A stretch of 64,000 nucleotides of DNA from JAHJKV01 sp963678135. Its GTDB lineage: Bacteria > Desulfobacterota > Desulfovibrionia > Desulfovibrionales > Desulfovibrionaceae. Within the stretch, counting starts at the first letter, position 1; each line of letters opens with the position of its first letter. Of this stretch, positions 16,454 to 26,296 are shown piece after piece. A program made the position numbers and the translations under genes. The notes beneath the pieces are model-generated. The model did no database searches. It was not told where the DNA came from and saw only the letters and a program-made list of their open reading frames with translations. The stretch is from NCBI GenBank assembly GCA_963678135.1, contig OY782667.1, positions 1 to 64,000 on the forward strand, written 5' to 3'.

Positions 16454-16942
16454 CTAGTCCTTGTTCATTTCCTGTATAACCAGATCAGTTAAATCAGCTG
16501 AAGATTCAAGATAGCCCACAATATTCGGATCTGTTAGAACCATGGAAAAACCTTCTTGATGTGCGATTTTACGCAAACTTTCATCTGCGTGCTTGAGCAA
16601 AAATTGAATTAACTGCTCTTCCTCTTTGCGTAAATCAGCCCTACACTGTTTTTTCAGTTCTTCATGCGCTAAAGACAGTGCTTCAAGTTCTTTTTGTAGC
16701 CCTTTATCATGAGGATATAAGCTTAATTCTTCTTTGAGTTCAATAATCTGCTGAGCAGATTCGTTGATCTGTTTATCTTTTTCTGTGCTCAAACGCGCCA
16801 GATCTTCTTGTGCTGTTTTGCCAAGTTCTGTTTCTTCAAGAATACGCTGAGTATTCACAAAACCAACCTTATTTTGCGCCCAAGCAGAGCTGGCAAAAAC
16901 ACACAAGAACAAAAGCATATATACTGTATATCGTAAAAACAT
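16454..16942 (-). CDS. skp: Periplasmic OmpH/Skp-family chaperone
   Basis: The 162-residue product has a signal peptide (cut after SSAWA, about residue 22), then the OmpH/Skp start (NKVGFVNTQRILEETELGK), a long charged coiled-coil of about 75 residues, and a return to the beta-body with VLTDPNIVGYL. Skp trimers hold unfolded outer-membrane proteins in their tentacles on the way to the BAM complex. Length is normal. SD GAGGGAAATA precedes the ATG. It follows priA by 39 bases rather than the usual bamA, so its operon setting is atypical; the downstream SH3-domain protein is also exported. Confidence 0.88.
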   Translation of the reverse strand: MFLRYTVYMLLFLCVFASSAWAQNKVGFVNTQRILEETELGKTAQEDLARLSTEKDKQINESAQQIIELKEELSLYPHDKGLQKELEALSLAHEELKKQCRADLRKEEEQLIQFLLKHADESLRKIAHQEGFSMVLTDPNIVGYLESSADLTDLVIQEMNKD

Positions 16943-16981
16943 TATTTCCCTCTGTTTGCGCTACATATCACACGGCACGGA

Positions 16982-19333
16982 CTACAGCATGGACAATGGA
17001 TCAAGATCAAGTGAAATACGCAACTTTTTTTTACCCAAATTCCATTCCATAAGCCGAACAAAAACACCACGCAATGTTGCCCAATCCTTCCCTTTGAGCA
17101 AACAATTATATCGTTTACGGTTATTTAATTGTGCAAATGGTGCAGGAGATGGCCCAAGTACGCTGATTCCACTTTGCATCGCAGCATTACGCAATACATC
17201 CCCTGCTTCGCTCAAGTATTCCAAACCATGGCTATCATACATGGAATAACTCATACGCACCAAGGCTAAGAAGACAAAAGGAGGATAGCCAAACTGTTCT
17301 CGCTTCAACACTTCTCGTGTATAAAATGCCTTATAATCCGCGTCCAATATATTTTGCCAAAGAGGATGTTGTGGATTTCTCGTTTGAATGAGTACTGTTC
17401 CAGCCTTATTGCCTCTGCCAGCTCGCCCTGAAACTTGAACCAACATTTGAAATGTACGCTCAGCACTACGGTACTCTGGTAAATTCAAGCCAAGATCACC
17501 TTCAACAACAATAACAAGCGTCACTCCCGGAAAATGATGTCCCTTGGACAACATTTGCGTACCGATTAAAACTTGCGCTTTACCAGTTCTGAACTCATCT
17601 AAAATATGCTCTAAATATTCCGGTTTCCTTGTTGAGTCACGGTCTAAGCGCAATAAGCTAGTCTCCTCAGGCAAAATTTTATGTACATACTCTTCTATGC
17701 GCTCTGTCCCACCACCCATCGGCAAATGTTTTGTTCCTCCACAGCTTGGACACAAAGTAGGGTAATCCATATATATTCCACAATAATGGCAAAGTAAGCG
17801 TTGCTGCTTTTTATGATACGTTAAACCAACATTACAGGCAGGACATTTCAACGCCTCCCCACAGGATAAACAATACATAATCGGAGCATAGCCACGCCGA
17901 TTAAGCATTATCATGACTTGTTCACCAGCTTGCACTGTTGCCAAAAGCCGTGCTTGCACCTCAGGCACCAGAGGAACATCCTGATTACTATGCTTAGAAA
18001 TATCGATCAGCTCAATAGTAGGTAATTTACCTTCGCCAACTCGCTGTGGCAAAGTAAGTAAAGGCACATTTCCGGTACATGTGGCATAAAATGTTTTTAT
18101 ATCCGGAGTAGCAGAACCAAGTACGAGTAAACCGCCACTTTCCTGAATACGCTTCCAAGCCACTTCTTTTGCCTGATACAAAAGGCGTTCTTCCTGCTTA
18201 AAACTTTCATCATGCTCTTCATCAATCACCAGCAAACCAAGCTGCTGAAAAGGTAAAAACAATGCTGAACGAGTACCAACAACAATACACGGCTCTTTGC
18301 ATTTTCCTATTTCTTGAAAAATACAGAGCTTGCGACTTGAACTTAAATAACCATGATACAAAAAAACACGATTTTCCCCAAAACGCGCACGCAGCACTTG
18401 AAAGAGTTGCATGGCAAGCGCGACTTCAGGAGCAAGCAACAAAGAACTATTCCCTTGCTCAAGAGCCTCTTGAATTAAGGAGAGGTATACATGGGTTTTT
18501 CCTGAACCAGTGACGCCATGCAAAAGAGCTGTATTGCCCTTATGTTCTCGCATTAACGCAAGAAGCTCGCTAATAACTGCTTGCTGCTGTGCTGTAGAAA
18601 TATGCTCTGGCACTCTTGCACTTGGTTTTTCAATATCCTGCGTTTGCCTATCCCATGCGAGCAAGCCATTGCGAACCAAGGTATCAACAACAGCTTTTGT
18701 ACCATGACCACAAACATGACTCAAATCCCCTACGCTTGTAGAACCATGCTCGTGTAAATATTCTAAGACTGCACGTTGTCGCAATGCCCGAGGGCGAACT
18801 CTCCACGGTGGTTCACACGCAAGGCAAACAAGCTGAGCATTAGCTTCTTTTCTGGGATTAAAATGAACATGTACTGCGCCATCCCTCCAAGCCTGTAAAA
18901 AAGCAGTGCGCTCTTGCTCCTGCAATGCGTGTATTTGTTGAGGGGAGATACGAGCTGGAACATCAGGAGCCGCGCAAGTATAGACAATTTCAGTTGTCCG
19001 CAAACCTGTAGGAAGAAGAGTAGCCAAAACCTTAGCCAAAGGCACTGATTGTCGCAAAGCAAGATCAGAGGCCATTGCAAGCCATTGCTGATTCAGAAGA
19101 GGCGTCGTTTCTAAAGGCCAAAGAAGTGGTTTGGTCGCAAAGTTCGGTTGCGGGCACTCTTGAATACAGACTCCGGCACGAAGCCCTCCGCGAACAGGAA
19201 CAAGAACTCGCAGTCCTACTTGCAGTTCAGGAAAAGATTCAGGCTGTTCATAGCTTAAAATTGAAAATGGTGCTGTACATAAAGCCACCTGCCAAAACCT
19301 AGCCAATAAACTACTCCATACTATGGCAAACAA
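16982..19333 (-). CDS. priA: Primosomal protein N' (replication restart helicase PriA)
   Basis: The 783-residue product is the superfamily 2 helicase that reloads DnaB at stalled forks. Walker A (GVTGSGKT) lies at residues 273-280, the DEEH box (LLVIDEEHDESF) about 100 residues later, and the zinc-binding cysteines (CLSCGEALKCPAC and CHYCGIYMDYPTLCPSCGG) near residues 490-530, followed by helicase motifs V and VI (QVSGRAGRG). The start is uncertain: the TTG at 19333 has no SD, while a TTG nine codons in (19306) has GGAG at 7 bases. The gene is 22 bases after galU in the long leftward operon. Confidence 0.94.
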   Translation of the reverse strand: MFAIVWSSLLARFWQVALCTAPFSILSYEQPESFPELQVGLRVLVPVRGGLRAGVCIQECPQPNFATKPLLWPLETTPLLNQQWLAMASDLALRQSVPLAKVLATLLPTGLRTTEIVYTCAAPDVPARISPQQIHALQEQERTAFLQAWRDGAVHVHFNPRKEANAQLVCLACEPPWRVRPRALRQRAVLEYLHEHGSTSVGDLSHVCGHGTKAVVDTLVRNGLLAWDRQTQDIEKPSARVPEHISTAQQQAVISELLALMREHKGNTALLHGVTGSGKTHVYLSLIQEALEQGNSSLLLAPEVALAMQLFQVLRARFGENRVFLYHGYLSSSRKLCIFQEIGKCKEPCIVVGTRSALFLPFQQLGLLVIDEEHDESFKQEERLLYQAKEVAWKRIQESGGLLVLGSATPDIKTFYATCTGNVPLLTLPQRVGEGKLPTIELIDISKHSNQDVPLVPEVQARLLATVQAGEQVMIMLNRRGYAPIMYCLSCGEALKCPACNVGLTYHKKQQRLLCHYCGIYMDYPTLCPSCGGTKHLPMGGGTERIEEYVHKILPEETSLLRLDRDSTRKPEYLEHILDEFRTGKAQVLIGTQMLSKGHHFPGVTLVIVVEGDLGLNLPEYRSAERTFQMLVQVSGRAGRGNKAGTVLIQTRNPQHPLWQNILDADYKAFYTREVLKREQFGYPPFVFLALVRMSYSMYDSHGLEYLSEAGDVLRNAAMQSGISVLGPSPAPFAQLNNRKRYNCLLKGKDWATLRGVFVRLMEWNLGKKKLRISLDLDPLSML

Positions 19334-19355
19334 TCAAACATACAAAAGAGATGAG

Positions 19356-20231
19356 CTAACTCTTGTATGAACAAAGCAAGCTATCAAGTTTTGTGACAAG
19401 TACATCTCGCAATTCTTCATCTTGCAAAGCGAAATAAATATTTGCAGTAAGATACTCAACCCAATCACCTGCGTCAAAACGCGTGCCCTGCAATTTGACT
19501 GCAAGAAGTTTATCCCTATTTGCCAAGCCTTGCAGGGCATCGGTCAGTTGTATTTCTCCGCCAAATCCAGCTTCTTGTTTTGCCAGATCATCAAATATCT
19601 CAGGGAATAAAACATAGCGTCCAATAATTGCTAAACGAGAAGGTGCATTGGCAATATTTGGTTTTTCTACTAAATTCGTAACCTTATACAATCCATGCTC
19701 AAGCGTTTCGCCCTGAATAATGCCATATTTATGGACACGATTTTCCGGAACTTCAATGACTCCAACAACTGCTTTTTCTTCTTTACGCGCTATATCTAAC
19801 AGCTGCTTGATCCCTGCATCTTGACCAAAAACAAGATCATCAGCGAGCATCACCGCAAAAGGCTCATGCCCACAAATTTCTTTAGCCTGTAAAATAGCAT
19901 GTCCCAAACCAAGCTGTTCTTTTTGCCGCACAGAAGTAAAATTGACCAATTCAGCAACACGAATAATCTCTTGAAGTAACAGTTCCTTTCCTGAACGCTT
20001 GAGCAAGTTTTCTAAAAGGAAATTTCTATCAAAATGATCTTCAATAATCCTTTTATTTTGGTTTGTTACAAATATAACATCGTGTAAATTGGCTGCAATG
20101 GCTTCCTCCACAATATACTGCACAATAGGCTTGCGGTACACAGGGAGCATTTCCTTGGGCACGTTTTTGGTAGCTGGCAGAGAACGAGTCCCCCATCCGG
20201 CCACAGGAATAATAACATTGTGTATTTTCAT
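19356..20231 (-). CDS. galU: UTP-glucose-1-phosphate uridylyltransferase
   Basis: The 291-residue product makes UDP-glucose for LPS and other glycans. The nucleotidyltransferase N-terminus (VIIPVAGWGTRSLPATKNVPKEMLPV, here split) and motifs IRQKEQLGLGHA-like and FAVMLADDLVF are clear, and the C-terminal VEKP and DAGDWVEYL motifs fit GalU rather than RmlA. Length is normal. SD AGAGAGGAGT directly precedes the ATG. It follows glmM by 27 bases and precedes priA by 22; together with glmM it supplies activated sugars. Confidence 0.95.
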   Translation of the reverse strand: MKIHNVIIPVAGWGTRSLPATKNVPKEMLPVYRKPIVQYIVEEAIAANLHDVIFVTNQNKRIIEDHFDRNFLLENLLKRSGKELLLQEIIRVAELVNFTSVRQKEQLGLGHAILQAKEICGHEPFAVMLADDLVFGQDAGIKQLLDIARKEEKAVVGVIEVPENRVHKYGIIQGETLEHGLYKVTNLVEKPNIANAPSRLAIIGRYVLFPEIFDDLAKQEAGFGGEIQLTDALQGLANRDKLLAVKLQGTRFDAGDWVEYLTANIYFALQDEELRDVLVTKLDSLLCSYKS

Positions 20232-20258
20232 ACTCCTCTCTGAGGTAATATCAAAAAT

Positions 20259-21611
20259 TTAGCGCAAATACTTTCTTAAAACATCACACAATTCATCGGC
20301 ATATTGCTGTACCGCAGTTTCATCTGAGCCTTCAACCATCACTCTGGCTACAGGTTCTGTACCCGAATATCTGAGTAGTACACGCCCCCCCTCACCAAGC
20401 GCTGCCTCTATTTCTCGAACTGCTTCTTGGATAAGAGGAACCTCTGCAAAAGGTATTTTTCTTTCCACATGAACATTCTGTAAAACTTGCGGAAAAGGCG
20501 TGAGCAAAGTGGCAAGCTCGGAAAGAGGAATATCCCGTGTTTTCAGGACACGCAAAAGTTGTAATGCAGCGAGTATTCCATCTCCGGTAGTAGAATGATT
20601 CATAAAAATTAAGTGTCCTGACTGTTCACCGCCAAGTACAGCACCCGTCTCACGCATCATTTCCACCACATACCTGTCTCCCACAGGAGAACGAAGCAAA
20701 GAGCCCCCACGTTCTTTCATGAAGAGTTCTAAAGCCATATTACTCATAACAGTGCTGACCACAAGATTTTTAGCAAGCTCTCCACGGCGCATCAGATCAT
20801 CCGCACACAAAGCCATGATTTGATCACCGTCCAAGATGCGACCCAATTCATCGACAACAATCAATCTATCAGCATCACCATCAAGCGCAAGACCAAGGTC
20901 TGCACCTTTTTCCACAACCATTTGAGAAATAATTTCAGGATACAAAGAACCACATTGATGGTTTATATTCAAACCATTTGGGTTCACGCCAGTAGTTATA
21001 ACTGTTGCCCCAAGTTCTTCGAGCACGGTAGGAGCCACTGAATAGGCAGCACCATGAGCACAGTCCAAGACGATTTGTAAACCATCTAAAGTGACATCCT
21101 GAGGAAAAGAATTTTTAAGGTATACAACATACCTACCCAAGGCATCCTTCAAACGCGCAGCTCGTCCGATCATTTCCGGTTCTGGATTTTCCCATACTGG
21201 ATTTTCGGCCAAAACAAGTGCTTCGATTTCTGCTTCAAGCTCATCAGGGAGCTTAAAACCATTATGGTCAAAAAATTTAATACCATTATCCATAAAAGGG
21301 TTATGTGAAGCTGAAATAACAACGCCCAAATCCGCGCGCATATTGCGGGTTAAAAATGCAATAGCCGGAGTAGGCAAAGGGCCTACAAGATACACATCCA
21401 TACCAGCAGCACACAAACCAGAAGTGAGAGCAGTTTCAAATACATATCCGGAAAGTCGAGTGTCTTTGCCAATAATCACCTTATGACGCCTTGCTCCCTT
21501 GCGAAAATATTGCCCTGCGGCTTGCCCTAATTTCAGAGCAATTTCTGGAGTCATAGGAGGAATATTTACTTGCCCACGAAGGCCGTCTGTCCCAAACAGC
21601 TTCCTTGTCAT
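20259..21611 (-). CDS. glmM: Phosphoglucosamine mutase
   Basis: The product (450 residues from the ATG at 21611) converts glucosamine-6-P to glucosamine-1-P for UDP-GlcNAc, the precursor of peptidoglycan and LPS. The active-site phosphoserine motif ISASHNP puts the serine at residue 102, the magnesium loop DGDADR near 240, the sugar-binding GGEQSGH near 325 and the phosphate-binding RYSGTEP near 415. The ATG at 21611 is preferred to a TTG one codon earlier because AAGGAA lies at the right distance. It follows cdaR by 10 bases; cdaA-cdaR-glmM is a recurrent trio in c-di-AMP-producing bacteria, where CdaR and GlmM modulate the cyclase. Confidence 0.96.
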   Translation of the reverse strand: MTRKLFGTDGLRGQVNIPPMTPEIALKLGQAAGQYFRKGARRHKVIIGKDTRLSGYVFETALTSGLCAAGMDVYLVGPLPTPAIAFLTRNMRADLGVVISASHNPFMDNGIKFFDHNGFKLPDELEAEIEALVLAENPVWENPEPEMIGRAARLKDALGRYVVYLKNSFPQDVTLDGLQIVLDCAHGAAYSVAPTVLEELGATVITTGVNPNGLNINHQCGSLYPEIISQMVVEKGADLGLALDGDADRLIVVDELGRILDGDQIMALCADDLMRRGELAKNLVVSTVMSNMALELFMKERGGSLLRSPVGDRYVVEMMRETGAVLGGEQSGHLIFMNHSTTGDGILAALQLLRVLKTRDIPLSELATLLTPFPQVLQNVHVERKIPFAEVPLIQEAVREIEAALGEGGRVLLRYSGTEPVARVMVEGSDETAVQQYADELCDVLRKYLR

Positions 21612-21621
21612 CAAAATTTCC

Positions 21622-22536
21622 TTATTTTATTTTTACAACAGCCTCTAAGATTTCCGGAGTAGCTCGAACCAGACGACAACCATCAGGCAGTTTCACCGCA
21701 AACAATATCTTTTGTTTGCCGGGTGCTATTCCTGATTTTACAAAAGCTGTGATGCCAATCTCTTTTCTAAACTCATCGTTTCTGAAGAGAAAAACCGGAC
21801 CTTCAACTTCTAAGGTCACGGAATTCGTCAGTACTGAAACAGTAAAATTTTGTGGAGCATTTACTGTAAATTTCCGTAGCTTCACAGGAATAGTTTGTAA
21901 TTTAGGCCCCATACTTAAATCAATTCGCACGACACTTGGACTCGCCTTAATCGGTGAATCCAAGACAATCGGAAGATTGGAACTCCAATGCGATGGCACA
22001 AGCTCCTTAAAGGTTTCTTCTAAAATCAAATCCACTTTATCCAATAATTTCAAAGAACTTTCAGGGCCAAGTAATTGTACATTTTCAGGGCTCACTGTCA
22101 TTTTTTTTAGCATATAATCAGGATTCAAATCCTTTTCATGAGGCCATTTCACAGAAACCGGAACAGTTTTTGTAATCATTCTATCCGCTGTCAGCAGTAA
22201 ATGCGCCGGACGCATTTCCATAATTTCATAGGCACCTGAAATATCAATAAGAGAGGGAATAAGCTCTATAGAATTTACCCCAGCTTGCAATCCAGAAATA
22301 TCTAAAGGGTAGCCAATCTCCTGCGCTTTTAATGAACGCACCAATTCTTTAGGACCACGCACACGAACTTCTATTTGGTTGACAAGCCCATCATGAATAA
22401 TCACATCATCACTGGCACCTATCATTTCTATCGGAACATGAATCCAAGTTTCTACTTTTTCCCGGCCAGTCACTACATACCAAGTGCACAGGGCAAGGAC
22501 GAGAGCCACAATCGCGGTTTGCCAATGCTCTTTCAT
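21622..22536 (-). CDS. cdaR: CdaR / YbbR-domain regulator of diadenylate cyclase
   Basis: The 304-residue product has one N-terminal membrane helix (about residues 8-24, AIVALVLALCTWYVVTG) and then at least two to three YbbR repeats, beta-rich units with the recurring V-x-V-x-G-P-x-x-x-V pattern (for example VRVRGPKELVRSL near residue 55). The bulk would face the periplasm. In Firmicutes CdaR binds CdaA in the membrane and tunes c-di-AMP synthesis. It lies 10 bases after cdaA and 10 before glmM. Sequence divergence among YbbR proteins is high, so the name rests mostly on context. Confidence 0.85.
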   Translation of the reverse strand: MKEHWQTAIVALVLALCTWYVVTGREKVETWIHVPIEMIGASDDVIIHDGLVNQIEVRVRGPKELVRSLKAQEIGYPLDISGLQAGVNSIELIPSLIDISGAYEIMEMRPAHLLLTADRMITKTVPVSVKWPHEKDLNPDYMLKKMTVSPENVQLLGPESSLKLLDKVDLILEETFKELVPSHWSSNLPIVLDSPIKASPSVVRIDLSMGPKLQTIPVKLRKFTVNAPQNFTVSVLTNSVTLEVEGPVFLFRNDEFRKEIGITAFVKSGIAPGKQKILFAVKLPDGCRLVRATPEILEAVVKIK

Positions 22537-22546
22537 ACCTTATCCC

Positions 22547-23296
22547 TCACCATTTCATCACACTGCGAACAATTCTTCGCAAGCGAGTTTCATCAAGAGG
22601 AGTTATAATTCTCCCCTTCATAGCAATTGAAATCGAACCTGTTTCTTCAGAAACAACTAAAATAACCGCATCCGTTTCTTCACTCAGGCCAAGAGCAGCC
22701 CTATGCCGCGTGCCAAAAACTGTTTTTCCTCTAAATTTACTTGATAGGGGTAAAACACAAGCAGCTGCTGCAATGCGCCCTCCACGAATAAGTATAGCTC
22801 CATCATGCAGTGGCGTACTGGTTTGAAACACAGTTTCCAAGAGTTCACGAGTAATTTTTGCATCAAGCGGTCGTCCGCGTTCGGCAATATCTCCCAAAGG
22901 CATACTTCGCTCTAAAGCAACAAGAGCTCCTGTTTTATGCTTTGCTAAAAAAAGTAGTCCTTGCACTAATTCTTCTATATTTTCATCCGCCAAGGGTTTA
23001 CGCCTAAATAATCTGCCTCCACCCATTTGAGCAAGAGCCAATTTAATATCATTTTGAAAAAGAATAATGATGACCAGAAAAATAGAACCAAGAAAATTCG
23101 TAAGCAGCCAATGTAAGGTAAAAAGCCCAACCAATTCAGAAAGAAAATAAATAATAAGCAAAAAAGCGAGGCCAACGAGTACTGCAACTGCTCGCGTACC
23201 ACGCACCAATAAAATCAATCGGTAATAGACAATAGCAATAATGCCTATATCAAAAACATCGCGCAAAGAAAAAGTAATGCCAAAGATGTCTAACAT
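22547..23296 (-). CDS. cdaA: Diadenylate cyclase CdaA (c-di-AMP synthase)
   Basis: The 249-residue product has an N-terminal block of about three membrane helices (residues 10-80) and a DisA_N cyclase domain. The catalytic motifs are intact: DGA at 165-167 followed by ILIRGG, and RHR at 197-199 in TRHRAALG. It joins two ATP molecules into cyclic di-AMP, a second messenger that in known systems controls potassium uptake, osmotic balance and cell-wall homeostasis. Its start overlaps the end of folP by 7 bases, and cdaR and glmM follow directly. Length matches CdaA/YbbP (about 270 residues) slightly trimmed. Confidence 0.94.
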   Translation of the reverse strand: MLDIFGITFSLRDVFDIGIIAIVYYRLILLVRGTRAVAVLVGLAFLLIIYFLSELVGLFTLHWLLTNFLGSIFLVIIILFQNDIKLALAQMGGGRLFRRKPLADENIEELVQGLLFLAKHKTGALVALERSMPLGDIAERGRPLDAKITRELLETVFQTSTPLHDGAILIRGGRIAAAACVLPLSSKFRGKTVFGTRHRAALGLSEETDAVILVVSEETGSISIAMKGRIITPLDETRLRRIVRSVMKW

Positions 23297-24156
23297 GAAA
23301 TTGCCCTATCAATTGGGAAAATTTGCGAAGCAATAGTCAAGGCTTGCTGCGCTCTTTGCACATCATGGACACGGTGAATTGTCGCTCCTTTGGCATAGGC
23401 CAAAGCCGTGGCTGAGGCCGTAGCATTACCACGCTCTTCAAGCGGAATATCCAAAAGATTACCCCAGACAGATTTATTGGAAAGCCCTATATACACAGGG
23501 CAACCTAGCACCTTAAACTTATCAAGATGTCGCAAAAGCGTCAGATTATGCTCAGTTGTTTTGCCAAAGCCAATCCCCGGATCAAGCACAATATTTTCTT
23601 CTGGCAAACCAGCAGAAGTTAAAAAATGTAATCTTTCCTCAAAAAAAGAAAGAAGTTCGGAAACAACATCCTCATATTGTGGAGCCTGCTGCATGGCTTT
23701 TGGCCACCCTGCCGTATGCATAAGAACATATCCCGGTTTCTTTTGTACGAGTACGTCCAAAAGCAAAGGATCAAATCGACAAGCTGAAATATCGTTGACA
23801 ATGCTTGCTCCAGCATTCAAGGCCTCTTCAGCGACTTTGGCCTTATATGTATCTACGGAAATAACAGTATTCATCCCTTGAATTTTTTCAGCCAACATTG
23901 CAATAACAGGAAGAACACGCTTGAGCTCTTCTTGTTTAGATACAGGCTCAGCTCCCGGACGAGTTGATTCACCACCAAGATCAAGAATATCAGCACCTTC
24001 TTGGGCAAGCCTCAAAGCACAAGAGACCGCATCGTCAGGTTGCTCATGCTCACCGCCATCGTAAAAAGAATCCGGCGTAACGTTCACAATACCGGCAAGT
24101 AAAAAAGGATTGCTCCTAAGGATTTGAGCTTTTAATATCTGCCATGTATTACGCAC
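23290..24156 (-). CDS. folP: Dihydropteroate synthase
   Basis: The 288-residue product condenses 4-aminobenzoate with the pterin diphosphate in folate synthesis. The two classic signatures are present: GIVNVTPDSFYDGG near residue 22 and ADILDLGGESTRPGAEPVS near 55, and the C-terminal IHRVHDVQ pattern closes the TIM barrel. The start is GTG without a good SD. It lies 32 bases after ftsH and overlaps cdaA by 7 bases; ftsH-folP adjacency is common in bacteria, and the link to cdaA suggests a single transcript. It is the target of sulfonamides in general; nothing in the sequence speaks to resistance. Confidence 0.95.
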   Translation of the reverse strand: MRNTWQILKAQILRSNPFLLAGIVNVTPDSFYDGGEHEQPDDAVSCALRLAQEGADILDLGGESTRPGAEPVSKQEELKRVLPVIAMLAEKIQGMNTVISVDTYKAKVAEEALNAGASIVNDISACRFDPLLLDVLVQKKPGYVLMHTAGWPKAMQQAPQYEDVVSELLSFFEERLHFLTSAGLPEENIVLDPGIGFGKTTEHNLTLLRHLDKFKVLGCPVYIGLSNKSVWGNLLDIPLEERGNATASATALAYAKGATIHRVHDVQRAQQALTIASQIFPIDRAISC

Positions 24157-24188
24157 AAATTAATCCAAACTGTCTCAATAGACACATT

Positions 24189-26132
24189 TTATGAGTTCGC
24201 ATCATCATTGCCTTTATTGCTATCAGGGGCTTCGTTACTCTCAGGGTCTTCTAAGTGAAAATTACCTTTTTCTGATTCAGAATGAGGGACATAGCCCTTT
24301 TTTTCTGCTTGCTCTGTATTGCTTGATTCATTTGCAGCTAAGGTTTTCCCCTCCAATAATAAATCTAAATCAGCACCAGTAATAGTTTCTCGCTCAAGCA
24401 AGGCTTCAGCAATTTTATCTAATACTTCCCTATGCTCGGCAATAACATTTCGTGCGAGTTGGTAGGCTCTATCAATGATAGACCGTACTTCGGCATCAAT
24501 CGTTTTTGCAGTATCTTCTGCATAATTACGATTATGTACATGTTCTTTGCCAAGAAAAGGTTGTTCTTGATTTTCGCCAAAACTCATAGGCCCAAGCGTA
24601 TCACTCATTCCCCATTGGCACACCATTTTGCGTGCTGTTGCTGTAGCACGCTCTATATCATTTGATGCTCCGGTGGTCATTTGATCAAGAACCTCTTCTT
24701 CGGCCACTCTACCACCCAAAAGCACTGCCAACTGATTTTGTAAAAAATCACGAGTATAGCCATATCTATCATCTGTAGGCAGTTGTTGCATCAGCCCTAG
24801 AGCACGCCCACGCGGAATAATAGTGACTTTGTGTACAGGATCCATTTCAGGCAATAATTTTGCAACAAGAGCATGACCGCCCTCATGGTACGCAGTGCTT
24901 CGTTTTTCTTTATCTGATAAAATCACGCTACGCCGTTCCTTGCCCATAAGAACCTTGTCTTTCGCTTCTTCAAAATCTTCATTTTCCACTTGATCCTTAG
25001 CCATTTTTGCAGCCCCCAAGGCAGCTTCATTGACCAAATTTTCAAGATCAGCACCAGAAAAACCAGGCGTACCACGGGCAATAGCTTGTAAATCCACACC
25101 TTGAGCCAAAGGAACCTTACGCGTATGCACTTCAAGAATGCGTTCACGGCCACGAACATCAGGACTTGGAACAACGACCTGACGATCAAAACGCCCAGGA
25201 CGTAACAAGGCAGGGTCAAGCACATCAGGGCGATTTGTCGCAGCAACAAGAATAACGCCTTCATTGGACTCAAAACCATCCATTTCTACTAAAAGCTGGT
25301 TAAGGGTTTGCTCGCGTTCGTCATGACCACCGCCAAGCCCAGCACCACGCTGCCTTCCAACCGCATCAATCTCATCAATAAAAATCAAACAAGGTGCATT
25401 TTTTTTACCTTGGGCAAAAAGATCGCGCACCCTTGAAGCCCCTACGCCAACAAACATTTCCACAAAATCAGAACCAGAAATAGAAAAGAAAGGAACTCCG
25501 GCTTCACCTGCAACGGCTCGCGCTAACAGCGTTTTACCAGTTCCAGGAGAGCCAACTAATAAGACCCCTTTGGGAATACGTCCGCCCAAACGGGTAAACT
25601 TTTTGGGTTCACGCAAAAAATCAACGACCTCTGATAATTCTTCTTTAGCTTCTTCCACTCCGGCTACATCTTCAAAAGTCACCCGTGCAAGTTCTTCATT
25701 GATAAGTCGCGCTTTGGAGCGTCCAAAATTCATGGCACCGCGTGCCCCAGAGCCTCCACCTTGCATTTGACGCATAAAAAAGACCCACACACCTATTAAA
25801 AGTAGCATGGGAAACCACGAAACAAAAAGCGTCATATACCATGCTTCTTCTATTGGTTCAGCATTGATTTGTACATCATTTGCAACAAGGATCGGAACAA
25901 GATTCAGATCGCCGGGCGTATAGGTTGTAAAGGGAACTCCTCCGTTTAACACGCCATTTATTTGCTGACCTTGAATGCGGACAGAATCGACTTGTCCACT
26001 CGTAACATTTTCCAAAAATGTGGAATAAGGCATGGCTTCTCGCCGTTGTGCCTGATTAAAAACATTAAATAAACCAAGCATCATGATGGCGATCACGACC
26101 CAAATCATGAGATTTTTACCAAAAGTATTCAA
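24189..26132 (-). CDS. ftsH: ATP-dependent zinc metalloprotease FtsH
   Basis: The 647-residue product is the membrane-anchored AAA protease that degrades misassembled membrane proteins and regulatory proteins such as LpxC in Gram-negatives. Two membrane helices (about residues 8-24 and 104-122) flank a small periplasmic domain; Walker A (GSPGTGKT) is at 194-201, Walker B (LIFIDEID) and the second region of homology (ATNRPDVLDPALLRPGRFDR) follow, and the zinc site HEGGH is near residue 415. The C-terminus is a charged, disordered tail. The start is TTG with a strong SD (AAGGAG, 6 bases). It is the first gene of the long operon running left to rpsT. Confidence 0.97.
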   Translation of the reverse strand: MNTFGKNLMIWVVIAIMMLGLFNVFNQAQRREAMPYSTFLENVTSGQVDSVRIQGQQINGVLNGGVPFTTYTPGDLNLVPILVANDVQINAEPIEEAWYMTLFVSWFPMLLLIGVWVFFMRQMQGGGSGARGAMNFGRSKARLINEELARVTFEDVAGVEEAKEELSEVVDFLREPKKFTRLGGRIPKGVLLVGSPGTGKTLLARAVAGEAGVPFFSISGSDFVEMFVGVGASRVRDLFAQGKKNAPCLIFIDEIDAVGRQRGAGLGGGHDEREQTLNQLLVEMDGFESNEGVILVAATNRPDVLDPALLRPGRFDRQVVVPSPDVRGRERILEVHTRKVPLAQGVDLQAIARGTPGFSGADLENLVNEAALGAAKMAKDQVENEDFEEAKDKVLMGKERRSVILSDKEKRSTAYHEGGHALVAKLLPEMDPVHKVTIIPRGRALGLMQQLPTDDRYGYTRDFLQNQLAVLLGGRVAEEEVLDQMTTGASNDIERATATARKMVCQWGMSDTLGPMSFGENQEQPFLGKEHVHNRNYAEDTAKTIDAEVRSIIDRAYQLARNVIAEHREVLDKIAEALLERETITGADLDLLLEGKTLAANESSNTEQAEKKGYVPHSESEKGNFHLEDPESNEAPDSNKGNDDANS

Positions 26133-26296
26133 GGGCTACTCCTTGTAATCTATGTCTCCATAAATCCTGTTTATACTGTCTCACCTAGTGTAATACTTGA
26201 GTCAGATTTGGCAAGGGTATCCGCTATTCATAATCAACATGTTGCCAGTCTGATTCAAAGCTGTTAGCCATGCAATTATTGAAGCAAAATGTGCAT

